A stretch of 64,000 nucleotides of DNA. Source: Erythrobasidium yunnanense. Lineage: Eukaryota; Basidiomycota; Cystobasidiomycetes; Erythrobasidiales; Erythrobasidiaceae. A program made the translations under genes and the position numbers. The stretch lies in the NCBI GenBank assembly GCA_001600175.1, contig BCJC01000006.1, positions 1,670,863 to 1,734,862 of the forward strand, read 5' to 3'. Position 1 is the stretch's first letter; the number at the start of each line of letters is the position of its first letter. Below, piece by piece: positions 23,086 through 34,766 of the stretch. The notes beneath the pieces are model-generated. The model was not told the origin of the DNA and ran no database searches. It saw only the letters and a program-made list of their open reading frames with translations.

Positions 23086-24696
23086 TCAGAGGATAGCCAA
23101 ATCGTCCAGGCCTTGCAGCTTGTCCTTCATTATGTTCCAGAATGTATAGTCTGCCTGAGTAACGTTGACCGGATATTCTAAATGTATGTCCTTATACATG
23201 CTTTTCCGTGCATGTAGGATAGTCATGTTGTCCTCCTCTGTCATGCCCCAATAATCCCATACAAGGGAAGCGACAGCATGTACCCAAAGATCATAGACTC
23301 CTCGTGTCCGATGTATGGTCTTGGTGTAACGTACAAGCCCGCCGATTTTGTATGCATCAGTCCAGAGAGTTCTTGCGTTGCGAGGAAAGGCAGGAAACGA
23401 CTTGAGATCTGGAGCCCCTGCGGTTATTCCACCACCCCAATAGCTCTGCCACATCGACACTGATGCGTAGTGCGGTGCGAGGCCCTTGAAGTAGTCTACA
23501 ACCGTATTCTGCGTTATTGTCGATCCTAGCTCGCCAATAGGAGTGAGATATTCATCTACGTCGATGATGGCCAACCATTCCGTGGTGAAGCCCGCGCGCA
23601 GAAAGCAGTCTGCATACCATAAGGCTTGGTCGTGATAGGGAAAGTAAGGATTTATAGGGGCGTTGACTATGGGTGCGTATCGGAATGTATCCTGCACGTC
23701 TAGTCGCTGATTCAACCTTTTGACCCATTGTGCCATCCGCTTCTCTCGACCATACCAGTGTACACTCCGCATTCCTTGCTGCTGATGATACACCCTCCAT
23801 TCTATCATATCCCGCAAATCTATGTCTTCTCCGAAGCGAACGGGGCTGATGCAGGCCCCGAGATACGCACGCTCGGCCGGTGCTTCGAATACCAAGCGTT
23901 GCTCCCCGATTAGGATGGAATCCCTTGCATCATTACCCTGCGCATCTACGCCGTCAAACCGCACCACGATTGAAGTATCGATATGTGATTGGAAGGCCTG
24001 AAATGCTTTCGCTCTTTCACCTTCCGGAGCATCTTGCCGCATTGCTCTCGAGATTGCGTCCGGCAAGGGACACTCAACTTGCAGATATTCGCCTCTTCCC
24101 TGCCTTCTTGTGAAACTTTGTAGCACTTCGGTCCCGAAGCGACATTCGAAGGTGAAGTTTTGCCAATATGGGACCAGCTGCCCCTGCATCCGATTGAACC
24201 AAGCCTGCTCGTCCTCTATGAACCATAACGAAGTCATCATGTAGTCGTCAACCTCCTCACGACTCTTCCGCGGTGCTATGGCAGATGAGAAGTGCAGAAG
24301 CCGGCCTGGCCCGGGATAGGTGAAATTGATTGCATGGAAGCCTACAGTCTCCTCGTACTCTGACACCAAGGTGGTCATTTCCAGTGTGTCGGCTGATTCG
24401 CTTTCAGCTAGAATCCCTTCAAGGCGCGCGACACTTCCTCTTGATGCCTTGTAAGAATTGACAAGATACCAGCATGCCAGAAAGAGTACGAAGAGCGTTC
24501 CAATGCGCTTCAAGTGATGGAGGCGGAAAATTCGACGCGTGGAACGAGAAGCTGAACCCGCATGCAGTGTGTGTTTCGTATCGTGAGCTGGTGAAAGTCT
24601 ACGACTTGTGGAAACAGGAGCAGACTCTAATTCGACTGTTCCACGTCGTTGCGTAATACGAGCTGAATGCGAGCAGTATAGCAACGAGAGTGACAA
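23086..24696 (-). CDS. GT92-like glycosyltransferase, type II membrane protein (paralog A)
   Basis: A long uninterrupted frame of about 536 codons. A basic N-terminal tail leads to one transmembrane anchor (IGTLFVLFLACWYLVNSY) and a luminal domain. The GT92 (former DUF23) hallmarks are in order: GACISPVRFGEDIDLRDMIE, WRVYHQQQGMRSVHWYG, WYADCFLRAGFTTEWLAIID, then the DVDEYL metal site, TKTIHRT and ILHARK near the end. GT92 enzymes add sugars, in studied cases galactose, to glycans in the Golgi; the substrate here is unknown. The frame has no ATG before the anchor and starts just after a stop. A 5' exon joined at a CAG near 24670 is therefore likely but not identified. It shares the same motifs with the gene at 28060-30177. 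Confidence 0.8.
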   Translation of the reverse strand: MSLSLLYCSHSARITQRRGTVELESAPVSTSRRLSPAHDTKHTLHAGSASRSTRRIFRLHHLKRIGTLFVLFLACWYLVNSYKASRGSVARLEGILAESESADTLEMTTLVSEYEETVGFHAINFTYPGPGRLLHFSSAIAPRKSREEVDDYMMTSLWFIEDEQAWFNRMQGQLVPYWQNFTFECRFGTEVLQSFTRRQGRGEYLQVECPLPDAISRAMRQDAPEGERAKAFQAFQSHIDTSIVVRFDGVDAQGNDARDSILIGEQRLVFEAPAERAYLGACISPVRFGEDIDLRDMIEWRVYHQQQGMRSVHWYGREKRMAQWVKRLNQRLDVQDTFRYAPIVNAPINPYFPYHDQALWYADCFLRAGFTTEWLAIIDVDEYLTPIGELGSTITQNTVVDYFKGLAPHYASVSMWQSYWGGGITAGAPDLKSFPAFPRNARTLWTDAYKIGGLVRYTKTIHRTRGVYDLWVHAVASLVWDYWGMTEEDNMTILHARKSMYKDIHLEYPVNVTQADYTFWNIMKDKLQGLDDLAIL

Positions 24697-25465
24697 CCGA
24701 GCATCAGCATGAAGCGTTCAGCAGGTCTCTGCCTGTAGTAGATCCTCACACATCGTCTCGCTATTGCAGAAGCGGCACTCCGGATGCCAGAGAGCTTGGG
24801 GTGAGGGAATGGAACTCGCAGCGCAGAAGCTCGTTTGTTGGAACCACGGAAGCTGGTCTACGTTAGAAGTACAGCAGCGCTTCGAGCCCGTTGTTTCACT
24901 TGTTGTGGGCAACGGTACAGGCTGGTTTGCCGTAGGGAATTAATCCTGATTTGTAAACCTGATTTGGTCCAGCCCTTCAAGCTGCCACTTCCCCTTCTTG
25001 GTGGAGATCGGAAACCACAAAACGTGATCGTAACCCGCCAAGTTGTACGGAGAGACTAGCTCCAACCTGTACTCTTCTCTTCTACTGCTATATGTAAGGC
25101 AGGTGGGTGGGCTGTCAGATATGAGCAGCATCCGAATGATAAACCCGATCGGCTACAGAGTTCGCTCAGCTCGGCTCAGACCTTATTGCACTCTCGAGGT
25201 TAGTTTCGCTTATCGCCAATCGATCTCATCTCACTTCATCTCATCTCACCTCATCTCATACTTTGCTCCCAAACACTCCAATGTCTTACCTTTCGCAACG
25301 GTTCCTTCTACACTATGCTGCAACTATGACACCCTTTCACTACATTGTCGAGCTTCCCCGTACACTTCAAGCAAACTCTGCCGCCCCTGCCAGACACACA
25401 GCTGATCGCTGAAAAGCACTGAAGTCGCACGCCTGACTAACCTTTCTTCTCGACAACTTCGCAGC
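24697..25465. other. Intergenic; probable missing 5' exon of the GT92-like gene and pyrimidine-rich leader
   Basis: The left part probably holds the start exon of the minus-strand GT92-like gene. A minus-strand frame at 24718-24912 is a candidate, but its phase does not fit a simple join. The right part holds a CTCAT-type pyrimidine microsatellite (about 25225-25262) before the next gene. Confidence 0.35.
25225..25262 (+). repeat. Pyrimidine-rich CTCAT microsatellite
   Basis: Repeated CTCAT and CTCAC units lie about 200 bases upstream of the 25466 start, probably in its promoter or 5' leader. Confidence 0.7.
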
Positions 25466-26770
25466 ATGGCAGCGACAGGCACAGTCGCTGTGCACTGCGT
25501 CTGGCCAGACTGCTCGTGCACAGCGGTGCAGCTACCCTCAGACAGTCCCAAAAGCCTCTGCATGAGCTGCGCGCACTTCGCTGCTATTCACATCCTGTCA
25601 CAAGCAGGACCAGCTCCAGCGCCAGTCGCAGCTGGACCTTCGAGCGTCTTCTACCAGCAGCCTCTGCCTCCCTGTGACAGTCCTGTTTCGCTAAATTTGG
25701 ATCTGCAGAAGCCAGTCGAGCTAGTCCTTTCATGAGCGCGATGCAGCATCCTGCATACGGTGTGCAGCAGCGAACAATGCTCCCTGTGCAGCATCCCCTA
25801 CCGGCCTCGCCGCTCCTCCCTGCCGGAATTTCGTCCGAATTTCGCCAGGCCAAACCTAACACCGAGATAGCAAAACCTGGCAAGTCGGCAGGTGACTAGA
25901 CATCAGCTCGCGCTTTTTCTGGCACTTCTATCCACGATAAGCCTCCCGCAATGATCAGATACGACTTTTTTATTTGATCCCTAGCGTGAGTCTTCGCCAG
26001 AACGATGCCAGAGCGTGTTCATTAGGATTTTGTCGCGCAGCATTCCCAGTCTATACCGATACCGACCCGACGCTTTTTCGTCTCTCAGCTTGCAGTCGAA
26101 GTCTGATATTAAGCATTTGCTGGATCCTTTCGATACGCCCTTCGAAACTCTTTGCGCAAAAATCGATTTTCCCAAGGGCGCAAAGGCAGAGTATATCCAT
26201 GATGCCGTCCTCAAGGCCTTTCCATCACTTACCGCTCAGGTCCGTTGGCGCAGTCTCCCGCCAATTTGTCGAAGCTTACCATCTCTCAGTTCGATCCAAT
26301 GCGCTATAAATCAGTGGATAGCCTCTATGCGAGTTCTTTTGCTTATAGCTTCCTACCATCGAGCTCAGATCTCTATGCTACCGCAGAGCTGGCAAGAGAA
26401 GTCACGGCAGACCGCCCCGGTGGCTTAGGCCATCACCAAGTTCGTGCGAGGCGAAGCTGCTGAAGGTTAAAAATAATGGTTCCGAGTGCTCAGATCGCTG
26501 AAAGCGGGATGGCACCCAGGCAAACCCGGTGCGCCTGACTTGCTCGCTCTTTCTGGTCTTGATCTTGAGCAGGCTCAGACATCGGTGTCACTGTCAGAGA
26601 TCTTATGGTGGACGGTCGCACCCCCGAAAAGTAAGCGGAGGATGCCTACGTATGGTTCAGCAGCTAGAACCAGGCCTAGCTTAGCAAACGTCAATCAGCT
26701 CAACTCGGCCTTTCCCGACACAAGTAGTCCATCAGTCAGAGCATATTCTGAGCACGTGTGTGGTTTATAG
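25466..26770 (+). CDS. Unrecognised protein with N-terminal Cys cluster
   Basis: The start at 25466 (context GCAGCATGG) begins VHCVWPDCSCTAVQ and SLCMSCAHF, a C-x4-C-x-C then C-x2-C-x2-H cluster that could bind zinc. A Pro/Ala-rich linker follows, then open frames that connect only through introns: 25644-25678 (35 nt), about 25895-26000, 26240-26274 (35 nt), and about 26430-26487. The joined parts read HPLPASPLLPAGISSEFRQ, then KHLLDPFDTPFETLCAKIDF and KAEYIHDAVLKAFPSLTA, then ISQFDPMRYKSVDSLYASSF, then GWHPGKPGAPDLLALSGLDL, and stop at 26770. The composition looks protein-like throughout, but I recognise no family. The very short introns could instead be frame-breaking indels in a decaying gene. 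Confidence 0.4.
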
Positions 26771-28059
26771 TCTCCGAAGACTGAATTGCGCCAGCCAGAA
26801 GGCGGACGACATCTCAGTAGGGCTTCCCTCCCAAACCCCTGCGGTGAATGATGTGAGAGGCAGCAGTTGGCTGGCGATCCGACTAGCAGGTTTCGTTGTT
26901 TAGCTAGCAGGATCGCCGAGAGAAGCTTCAGGACGGGCTTCAGGACGGGCAGTCTTGACGCGCAAGCAAAGGGCCAGATTATAAAACCCCGCTCATTGAC
27001 CATCTGCGGCCGAAGTGTGCCGTATGGAGGATGCCGTTCGTCTTTAACCTTATTAAAGACAACAGAGAATTGTAACCCGATAGCGCTTGATAGGTAGTTC
27101 AAAGGCCATGCTGCCTGCAAAGACAATTGCTAAATAGCTAAGAGAACATGGTCAGCATGTCCGGCAATCAGGCTACCAGATGATACCAGAAACGTACTTA
27201 CAAGCAGCACACAGTCTTGCCTCGGTCTAGCGTCAGGAGGCTGAGCGGGCTAATTGCGAATCACGGCCCATTGAGGCATGATCGAGCGCGAGCAGTATCG
27301 GAGTGGAGCCATTGTCGAGCAAGCAGAGATACGAAAGGGTAGATGAACGGACTGTAAGAAGATGAGTTACATGCTTTGCGCTGGCCTACGTGCGATACAG
27401 AAGGAGGGCAGCCTGCGGACTGCGAAGAGCGTAGATCAGACAGGAATCATGAAGAGCCGCCAACTACCGTACTTAATAAGTCAGCTTGAGGAAAGCTATG
27501 CCTGGCTCCGTCTCTTTCGCCGGTACTCCGGCATTCACGATCTCGTTAGATTTCTCTCAGTCTTGACGGCAGGATAGAAGGGCAGGCTTCGGGCACGCTT
27601 GAGTGTGCTGTATGATGTATCGACTGAGAATGCTTGAAGCTTCAGGATTGCTGCCTTGCGCCCGTGGAAAGGCAGTAAGAGCTGGACGAAGGATCATGCA
27701 GCCTGGATCTTGCTCGTTCTTGAGCAGACAGGCGGAAACAGTGTTCAATGAATGTCGATACGACTGCTTGAAGTGCGACAGGGATATGCGCTCCCGCAGC
27801 GCATTATTAGCTGCTTTCGACCCTTCTGTTTCTCTCTCTCTCTCTGCTTGTGAGTGAAACGCGCACTTTTCGACTCCCATCTTCCCCCTCCACTTACTAC
27901 CTTGCCCAGGAAAAGTCTTTATAATCTGGACGAAACATATATGGCTCCCTAGCATTCTAGTGTTTACCGGTATTATTGCTCTGAAGACGAAATCATTGTA
28001 GCCGACAAGGTATAATACCTCCGCTTCACATTCGATAGGCTCAAAACGGCAAAGCACAG
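26771..28059. other. Intergenic, no supported gene
   Basis: About 1.3 kb with scattered short frames on both strands. A 71-codon plus-strand frame at 27362-27577 and a 250-codon minus-strand frame at 27557-28309 have no recognisable domain. A CTCT tract at about 27832-27846 and the region before 28060 probably serve as the promoter of the GT92-like gene. Confidence 0.4.
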
Positions 28060-30177
28060 ATGACGAGGGACAGACGAAATGAAAGCGAGGATGTGCCAAA
28101 GGCCGATACCGAGTGCCCGCAGTCAGAGGAGTACCTGTTGAGCAACGAAGCTTGCACAGACGGAAGACGTCGAGAATACGCAGCGGCCCATGCCACCTGG
28201 CTGACTGCCCAAGGATTGTCTCATCGCATAAGGCGGAGCCATTGGAGAACGCTGCTTTATCTCCTGGGCGCTTTCGTGATAATGGTAAGCCAGGGCTTAA
28301 AGTTCCCATCCAATTGGAATCTTCTACCTAGCTGATTTCAATTTCGCTTCGCAGATTGAGCTGCACAAACACCTTGCAGCGACGTCGACCTCCGGCCTGC
28401 GCCTCCACAGCATTCCTGCTACCAGTCTAATATCGAAGGTAAGGGGTCAGCTTGGCGTACTATAACGAGAGGTACCTGAAAATGTCTCTACAGGAGCGCA
28501 CTGGATTCCGTTGGCGTAACGAAGCCTTTCCGGAAGGTCTTCAACGCTCCACTCATTTTATCAGAAACGAAACGTCAGGGGCAGTTCGTGTCATAGAAGG
28601 TGCATTGGTTCATGCATTGGTGGAAGACATGCGAGCTACACCCGCCATAGCACCTTTCTGGCCGCTCGCACCTCAAATCCAGCGCAATAAGACTGCGATG
28701 CAGTTCAGTGCGTTGGGCGCTTTCTGGAACGCCTCCGACAGTCACGAGACACACGGAAGAATGCACATCCCAATAGACATGTTTCAAGGAGACATGCACC
28801 TTCATCCGCAAGTGGAAATCACAGCCGTATTCGCTTGGAGAGGCTCCACAAATCGTTTCAGCCTGCCCGCTTGGTATTTACAGTCATGAATTTACGGCTT
28901 TGCTGGCGCTGACCCCATGTTGGGCTTTCTCAGGATTACCGTATCAGCTGCCAGGCGTCATTTCATCCTGATGGTGGATCTATCCGATGCATTTTGGCAA
29001 GATCAGCATGCTTACGACAGCGATATTTTTACGGTTTCAATGCGTATCACCCAAGCCACACTCCAAGGCTTCGAAGCAAACTTCCATGTTTCCATGTATA
29101 AGGAAACTTTTGAGCGTCGCAAATATGGCCTTTGCTCCCATCAGATATACGGTGACCCAGATATTTTCGATATGATAGCGTGGAGGGAGCACCATAGGAT
29201 GCTAGGTTTTGATATACACTGGTCTTCCAGGAAAATCGAGCATGGTGCCTGGATTGAGCAATTGAACAGGCTGTCTCGAAGTACTGATACATTTTTGTGG
29301 GTTTTCAAATACCTCATACTCTACTACAGTTGGCTAAGCGAAAACCTCTGCAAACGTTAGTTGGCGCCCGGCAATCAAAGCGAGCCCACCAGGATGGGAA
29401 GATCTGTGGGATGAATGGATGGTGGTTCCTGCCTGTGTCTACTTATATCGAAGCCAGTACGATTTCATTGGAGTTTGGGATACCGATGAGGTAGGTCCCG
29501 GACATACGCTTGATCGTAGCCACTGAACCCGCTTACTTGTGTACACAGTTTCTTGCACCGACATGGCCGCACTCAGACTGGCCAAAGTTCTTCGACCGAT
29601 TTATGATGGATCTGGACGCTAACACGGCGAGCGTTATCATACCTGATACATACATTGGCGGCAAGGACGTCGGAGTGCCTTTCACTGGTGAAGAGGTATG
29701 CTCGGTCATGCAAACCTTCTTTGCGATACTGTTTGTTGAGGATTGCCGAATTCGCTTTAGCTGGCTTCTATGATACCAGAGGCGACAGCCAGTGACATCG
29801 CGGCCATCCAGCAGCTTGCGATTGCCGCGAAGAATTGCCGATCGTCTACAAGCGCAGAAGGCGGTCTCCAATGGCACAAGAGTATACATCGAAGTTTCTG
29901 GATCGAAGACGTCGGCGTTCATCGAACAGACGGTCACGTTCCTGCCTACAGCAAGGTCCTATGGGCTGATGAACTTGGTCAAGATGGAAGTGGAACGCTA
30001 CAGATGTTACACGCCAGAAAATGGCAAGCTTACGTGAACAATCATACAACCTGCGCGATAGACGGGAATCTGACAGACTGGTTATACCAATTGGTCCAGC
30101 GCACCATGCGGTTGTCCAACGGACTGAAGGCATCGGTCATACAAGGTGGCAATACTGACCCAAATATTCCAAGCTAG
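28060..30177 (+). CDS. GT92-like glycosyltransferase, type II membrane protein (paralog B)
   Basis: The start at 28060 gives a soluble tail, then an anchor (HWRTLLYLLGAFVIM) cut by an intron at about 28285-28354. The luminal part matches the GT92-like gene at 23086-24696 in order: DPDIFDMIAWREHHRMLGFD, IHWSSRKIEHGAWIEQLNRL, an intron near 29297-29360, then WDEWMVVPACVYLYRSQYDF. IGVWDTDEF carries the D-x-D site and is split by an intron at 29490-29548. PDTYIGGKDVGVPFTGEE, KSIHRSFWIEDVGVH and LHARKW follow. The gene has at least six introns while the other GT92-like gene has almost none in the same region. The join near 28880-28930 is uncertain. Golgi location and sugar transfer are inferred from family and topology. 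Confidence 0.75.
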
Positions 30178-31044
30178 AAATGCAGGGGGGATCTCACGTA
30201 CATTCGGATACTCAAGGTCCCTTCGGTGCGGTTGTACACTGGGATAGCGCGCCTTCGCTCTTTGATATATATATCTAATTTCTTTGACTCATTCTTTGCC
30301 TGTTGCATACATAGATATAGACCCTTGCCAAACTTACTGGCACAAGTTTGCATGAAATGTAGAAGGCTTGCGAGCAGGAAAAAATCATAAGCTGCGAGGA
30401 ACACAACCAATAGACTGTTCCATAATCCCCACATCCTTTACATAACACGAGCCCTTCGTTTTTGGTGTGAGGTTACCGGCGTGTCCGCCGCAGGTGGTTT
30501 GTAAAGGTGTTTCGCGCCCGCTCAATTCAGAGTTCAAATCTGCGATTTTGATACCATCTGATCGAGCTGAGACGTTGAGCTGAGCTGACACTGTCTCAAA
30601 TCATCAGGGTACCATTTGCTCAATTTGCCGCCTCACCTGCGATCGGAGCTGCCTGAATTGGCAACTGACCTGAAAGGAGAGAAGCGGGCCACGCCAAAAT
30701 GGATATACTGGTACCCTTGCCTTCTACGACTGATTTTCAGATTAGCTAATGTGGCTATCGTAGGTCCTGTGCTAAACGGATAACGATTGCATTGGACTAG
30801 CCGCACAGCAAATGCAACCGTCAATTCTCAAGCCATAAAACCAGTTAGAGGAGAACAAGGTGTATCGAAGCCTTTTTCTGCCTCTCACGCAGCACTGAAA
30901 GGTATTGTCCTTACATCAAAGAAATGTGGTACCGACTACCTACGGCTGCGTCCAGAACCGAGTATGTCAAAGCTTGGCTATTATATCGTCTAGCATCTCA
31001 AGTCAAATGACCCCCGCTTTGGTAGACGCTTGCGTGCCACGATA
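30178..31044. other. Intergenic between GT92-like gene and glycosyltransferase, no gene seen
   Basis: About 870 bases without convincing coding signal. It contains the 3' region of the GT92-like gene and the promoter of the next gene on the same strand. Confidence 0.4.
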
Positions 31045-32816
31045 ATGGTGTCAGCGACTATATTCTGTCTCCTGCTGCTTTTTATCGAAATTGGCTTCCT
31101 ATCTGCAAGCTTGGACGCAGCAGCTTGGGTCGCACATACCGAGAAGGGTTCAGGAAAAGCTCAAATCGCTATCGGGTCGAGGCTATCTCACTGGTCTAAA
31201 TGGAAGGTACAGGCTGCTTGATCTGGCTATAGAAAGGCTGCCGGCTGACCAGCCTCATGGAGGTATCCGCAGCCGTCACAACACCAAATCGATGCTGCAT
31301 CATCATCCATGCGTGTCGACCGCTTCTTGAGACAAGCCGGATACGAACCTGGCCCTACTACCCCTGCATTTTTCGTTACGTTAGGGGATGCGAAATATCT
31401 GGAAGCGGTGATGCAGATGGCATATGCGCTCCAAAGACAAGGCCACAAGAACACAGTGTTAATGATCTGCATGGACGCCCAATGTGTGACTCAGTCTGAA
31501 GATCGAGGCTTACTCGCCTATCCATACATGACACATCGTAGTGTGGCAGATGTCAAGGTATGCAATATGCTTGCGGAACACAGACTCGATGCTAAAGGCG
31601 ATCTTTAGTTCCAAATAATACAAGATTTACTCGACATAGATCAAGACCTCATCTTTTTTGACGGTGATGCATTCATTAGGGAGGATGGGAACGTCTTCCG
31701 GGATATGCTTACGGAACACGAAGAATGGGATATGCAGATCCAACTCGACAAGCCAGGTGGAGCAGTTAACTTCGGATGGCTGTGGGCCAAAGCTTCGCCA
31801 GCGAGCAAGGTTTTCTGGAGAAATGCTCGACAAGAGTGGCTCGAAACATGGCATTGGGATCAGCAAGTGGTTCAAGACATGTGAGTGATATATTGTCGCG
31901 AACATCTAGCGGGTTGTTAACTGCCTCTCTTCCCTACTCAGGATCAACCGCGTTTTGGCACAAGGTTACAATGCATCCGACGCGGTCCGGGTACACATTC
32001 TCAATGAAACTGTCTACACAAATTATATGCTGCATACCGATTGGGGCAAAACATCAGGCGAATGGTATCCTCATAAGGCATCCGAACTACTGCACTTTAC
32101 ATGCGTTGAAGGCAAAACAAAGTTTGTCGTGGCCAAGGAAAAGAATTTCTGGACAGACTATGGAGGCTGTGAGTTCTTCTAAGTCCTTGCCGGCTTTACA
32201 TCATATAGTATAGCATTGGATTGAGACATTTCCTTTTTTCCTTTTTCTTTTCCCTCCCCTTTCTCCTGCAGATTACTCCGATCCTCCCCTTCTGCTTGGC
32301 ATCGACACATTGGCTGGACAGCCGGAAGAATTGCGCAGTCAACTCAGCGCAGTCGTTGCTGTGGCAAAAGCCACCAATCGCCAGATTATGCTTCCGAAAT
32401 TTACTTCAGTTGTGTACGGCAATATCACTCGTAAACGTCCATCGTATGTCGAAAGATTGCAATCCATTGATTACATGATCTGATGTCGATGGTGTCTCGT
32501 AAACAGATACGAAATACTGCATCTCAGTTCATTACCAGACATTGTCGTGGAATCGGCATATCTTCAAAATCGAGAAGCGCGAAATCTTCCATCCTTGGAT
32601 TCTCAATGGATCAGTGCGACTTCAAAGCAGAAAGTTCAGATCGAAGATATCGTGTCCGAGGCAGCAATGTTGGAACAAGTCCCAATGTTAAGGCTTGATG
32701 TCTCGAAATTTACATCCAGTTCATCTTTGAAGGGTCATCCGGCCGTTATGCTGTGTGAAGGTGTTCGTGAAGGTGCAGAACATGGCTGTCTAAGGGTGTG
32801 TGGGGCGCCATGGTAA
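31045..32816 (+). CDS. PF03407-like glycosyltransferase, type II Golgi membrane protein (paralog 3)
   Basis: The start at 31045 gives an immediate signal anchor (SATIFCLLLLFIEIGFLSAS). Introns at 31207-31276, 31558-31608, about 31880-31942, about 32169-32271 and about 32442-32505 all join in frame. The catalytic part reads FFVTLGDAKYLEAVMQMAYA, VLMICMDAQCVTQSEDRGLL, then DLIFFDGDAFIREDGN with an intact D-x-D site. Next come MQIQLDKPGGAVNFGWLWAK and WDQQVVQDM, then AVAKATNRQIMLPKFTSVVY, which aligns with the same segment of paralogs 1 and 2. The end (RYEILHLSSLPDIVVESAYL, then VSEAAMLEQVPMLRLDVSK) matches paralog 1. It is the clearest intact member of the three. The sugar donor is unknown. Confidence 0.78.
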
Positions 32817-33525
32817 GCGATGCGGCAATTCGTAAGCCATACATGTCATCTGTATTCGGACTAGTGTCGCAGGTATCAAGGTTGTATTGTTCTCGTAGAG
32901 GAGAGCAGCATATGAGCTGTAGGGTTGTAATCAAGATCTCTGCGAGTTCCTCTGTAATGGGCCGGGGCTCTCACAGGACATAAGGACCGGCTAACTGGGT
33001 TGCATTGGGCTGCTGTTGCTGCTCGACGAAAGATCATGCTGTCCCACGAGCCAGAGAGTGTGGATAGATGTAGGGAATGCGTCAGGCGCATTCCTCCGGT
33101 TATCTTTAAGGGCATGCAGTTACGCCGCGCAATTTGGCTTTCAATATATATCTGCAATACAGGTTAGCGTTTGTAGCCGCCCAATGCTGGAGATATTTCA
33201 ATTGTTTAGACAAGCGGTGTGGGGATTCGCCTGCTGAGAAAGGATACGGATACGTTAACCCTTGAGATAGATAATGCAGGTCAGTTTGGCAGTTTTCGAG
33301 AACCGTAATCTGCACAAGCGCAGGATAAAGAAGTCGGCCAAATGTAGTGCTAAAGGCCGGAACCAGCTGGCTACTAGCTTGCACAAGAATGGTCTGACAG
33401 CTAAAACAGAAGGTTATTGTCACCAGCGCGTCTAGTTTCCTGACGGCACTGAGACTTTGATGACTTAGCAAGGAAGCAGCTAGCTAATATGTGCATCTGG
33501 GTAGACTTACAGTTAAGCAAGCAGT
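32817..33525. other. Intergenic, no supported gene
   Basis: About 700 bases between the 3' ends of two genes that converge on it. Open frames on either strand lack domains and starts. Confidence 0.4.
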
Positions 33526-34135
33526 TTATGAGCTCCGGCAGGAGCCGACGGTGCGGCAGCTGCTGACTGTAAAATATGTTATGGAAGTCTGACTTCTGAA
33601 GCCTTCTTCGCTAGCACCGTATCTCTTGCATTCGCCCGTGAGATCGTCGAAAGAACCGACGAAACAGGATGTTTCCTCGTCACATGCTAGTAGACACTGC
33701 CTGAGTGAGGCGTGCTGGGTCACTGCGATCAAGCTAGCATCGTTTGCATAGGTTGGCGCAGTGCCCTCCTTGACTAGATATTGGCAAGCGCAGGAACCGG
33801 CTGGCGTTGCTCGACCGTTATCTATACTTAAGCTTGGAACTGGAATGGGGATCGCCGAAGCCAGAGATCTGCGAACTGTAACAAGAAAGGCATAAACACG
33901 CAAGATCGAAGTGAAGGTCAACCTCGGAGGATCCTGTACGCTCACCTTGCTTAGCCCGTCTGTCGTGGAGGCGCGCGGGCTTGAGCGGTCCTAGACCGAG
34001 CGAAAAGCGCCTGGCATTGGTAGCCCAACGGTTTGCCTCCTTCACAGAGTGTCCCTGTACTGTTTGAGCCAGTGTACTGGCCAACAAAGTCAAGGCGATG
34101 ATGGCAGTGAAGAGAAGTGTTCGGAGGGTTGCCAT
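33526..34135 (-). CDS. Small secreted protein with processed linker and Cys-rich domain
   Basis: The start at 34135 gives a signal peptide (MATLRTLLFTAIIALTLLAS) ending near LAQ. A TNARRFSLGLGPLKPARL segment follows, then DRRAKQ, and after an intron of about 75 nt VRRSLASAIPIPVP. This layout is frequent in secreted proteins of basidiomycetes and suggests a pro-region with basic processing sites. The C-terminal domain contains SCACQYLVKEGTAPTY, LRQCLLACDEETSCFVGSF and ECKRYG, a spacing that recalls PAN/apple-like folds, which bind carbohydrate or protein ligands. The protein is about 175 residues. The family is not identified and the PAN-like idea is weak. Confidence 0.6.
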
Positions 34136-34766
34136 CGGGACAAGGTTATGAGTAGCGTGTACTGTCGCCAAACGTACGAATATACGTGGAGGGGCCTAAG
34201 ACCTTAAGGTGCTAATGTCGATCAAGCAGGTGAGCTTGTAGTGGATGAAATGAGTGTGGCCGTCGAATATGAAAGGATAGGCGTAGGAATGGTATGATAA
34301 GAAGGACAGAAGGGGACGAGAGTCAGTGGATAAGAGGAGGAAAGGTACAAGGTTGAAGAGCTGGCCAAAACAAAGACGGCCTGACTCGTCGACTGACTGG
34401 AACACGATTCCCTTACAATCCAAAGGAATCTGGAGCGGGAATGTTGCATGCCACAGGACAATCCACTAAGCAGAACAGATGAAATACGCGTCCTCTTTGT
34501 CTGGTAAGTTTATTGTGAGAAGGAATGAGGAATGAGGAATGAGGCATGAGCAAACGGGAAAATGAGGAATGAAAAGTGCAAAAGACAGGAATGTAGTTTT
34601 TTAACGCGCCAATGGCAGGTACGCATCGCACCGGTCGTACTAACTTATAGTCGATTACTGTGGACGGACTGTGCAGTTATTGTTGCCTGTCTCCTCTCGT
34701 CTATAATCTCCTTGCCCTGTTCCCGACCGCGCTGCGCACCGACAAGCTTCGCTCTGGTGTTTCAAG
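34136..34766. promoter_or_regulatory. Divergent region with GAATGAG repeats
   Basis: The region holds 631 bases between the outward-pointing starts of the small secreted protein and the DUF1996 gene. A GAATGAG-type heptamer is repeated at 34523-34570. No gene is supported inside. Confidence 0.4.

Noticed and set aside
26695-27126. 143-codon minus-strand open frame
   Set aside because: It overlaps the end of the 25466-26770 gene on the other strand and has no domain or neighbour support.
27557-28309. 250-codon minus-strand open frame
   Set aside because: It overlaps the 5' part of the GT92-like gene, has no domain, and its composition looks like chance.
30525-30545. tRNA B-box-like GTTCAAATC
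   Set aside because: The flanking bases do not form a T stem, and no acceptor stem or anticodon arm was found.
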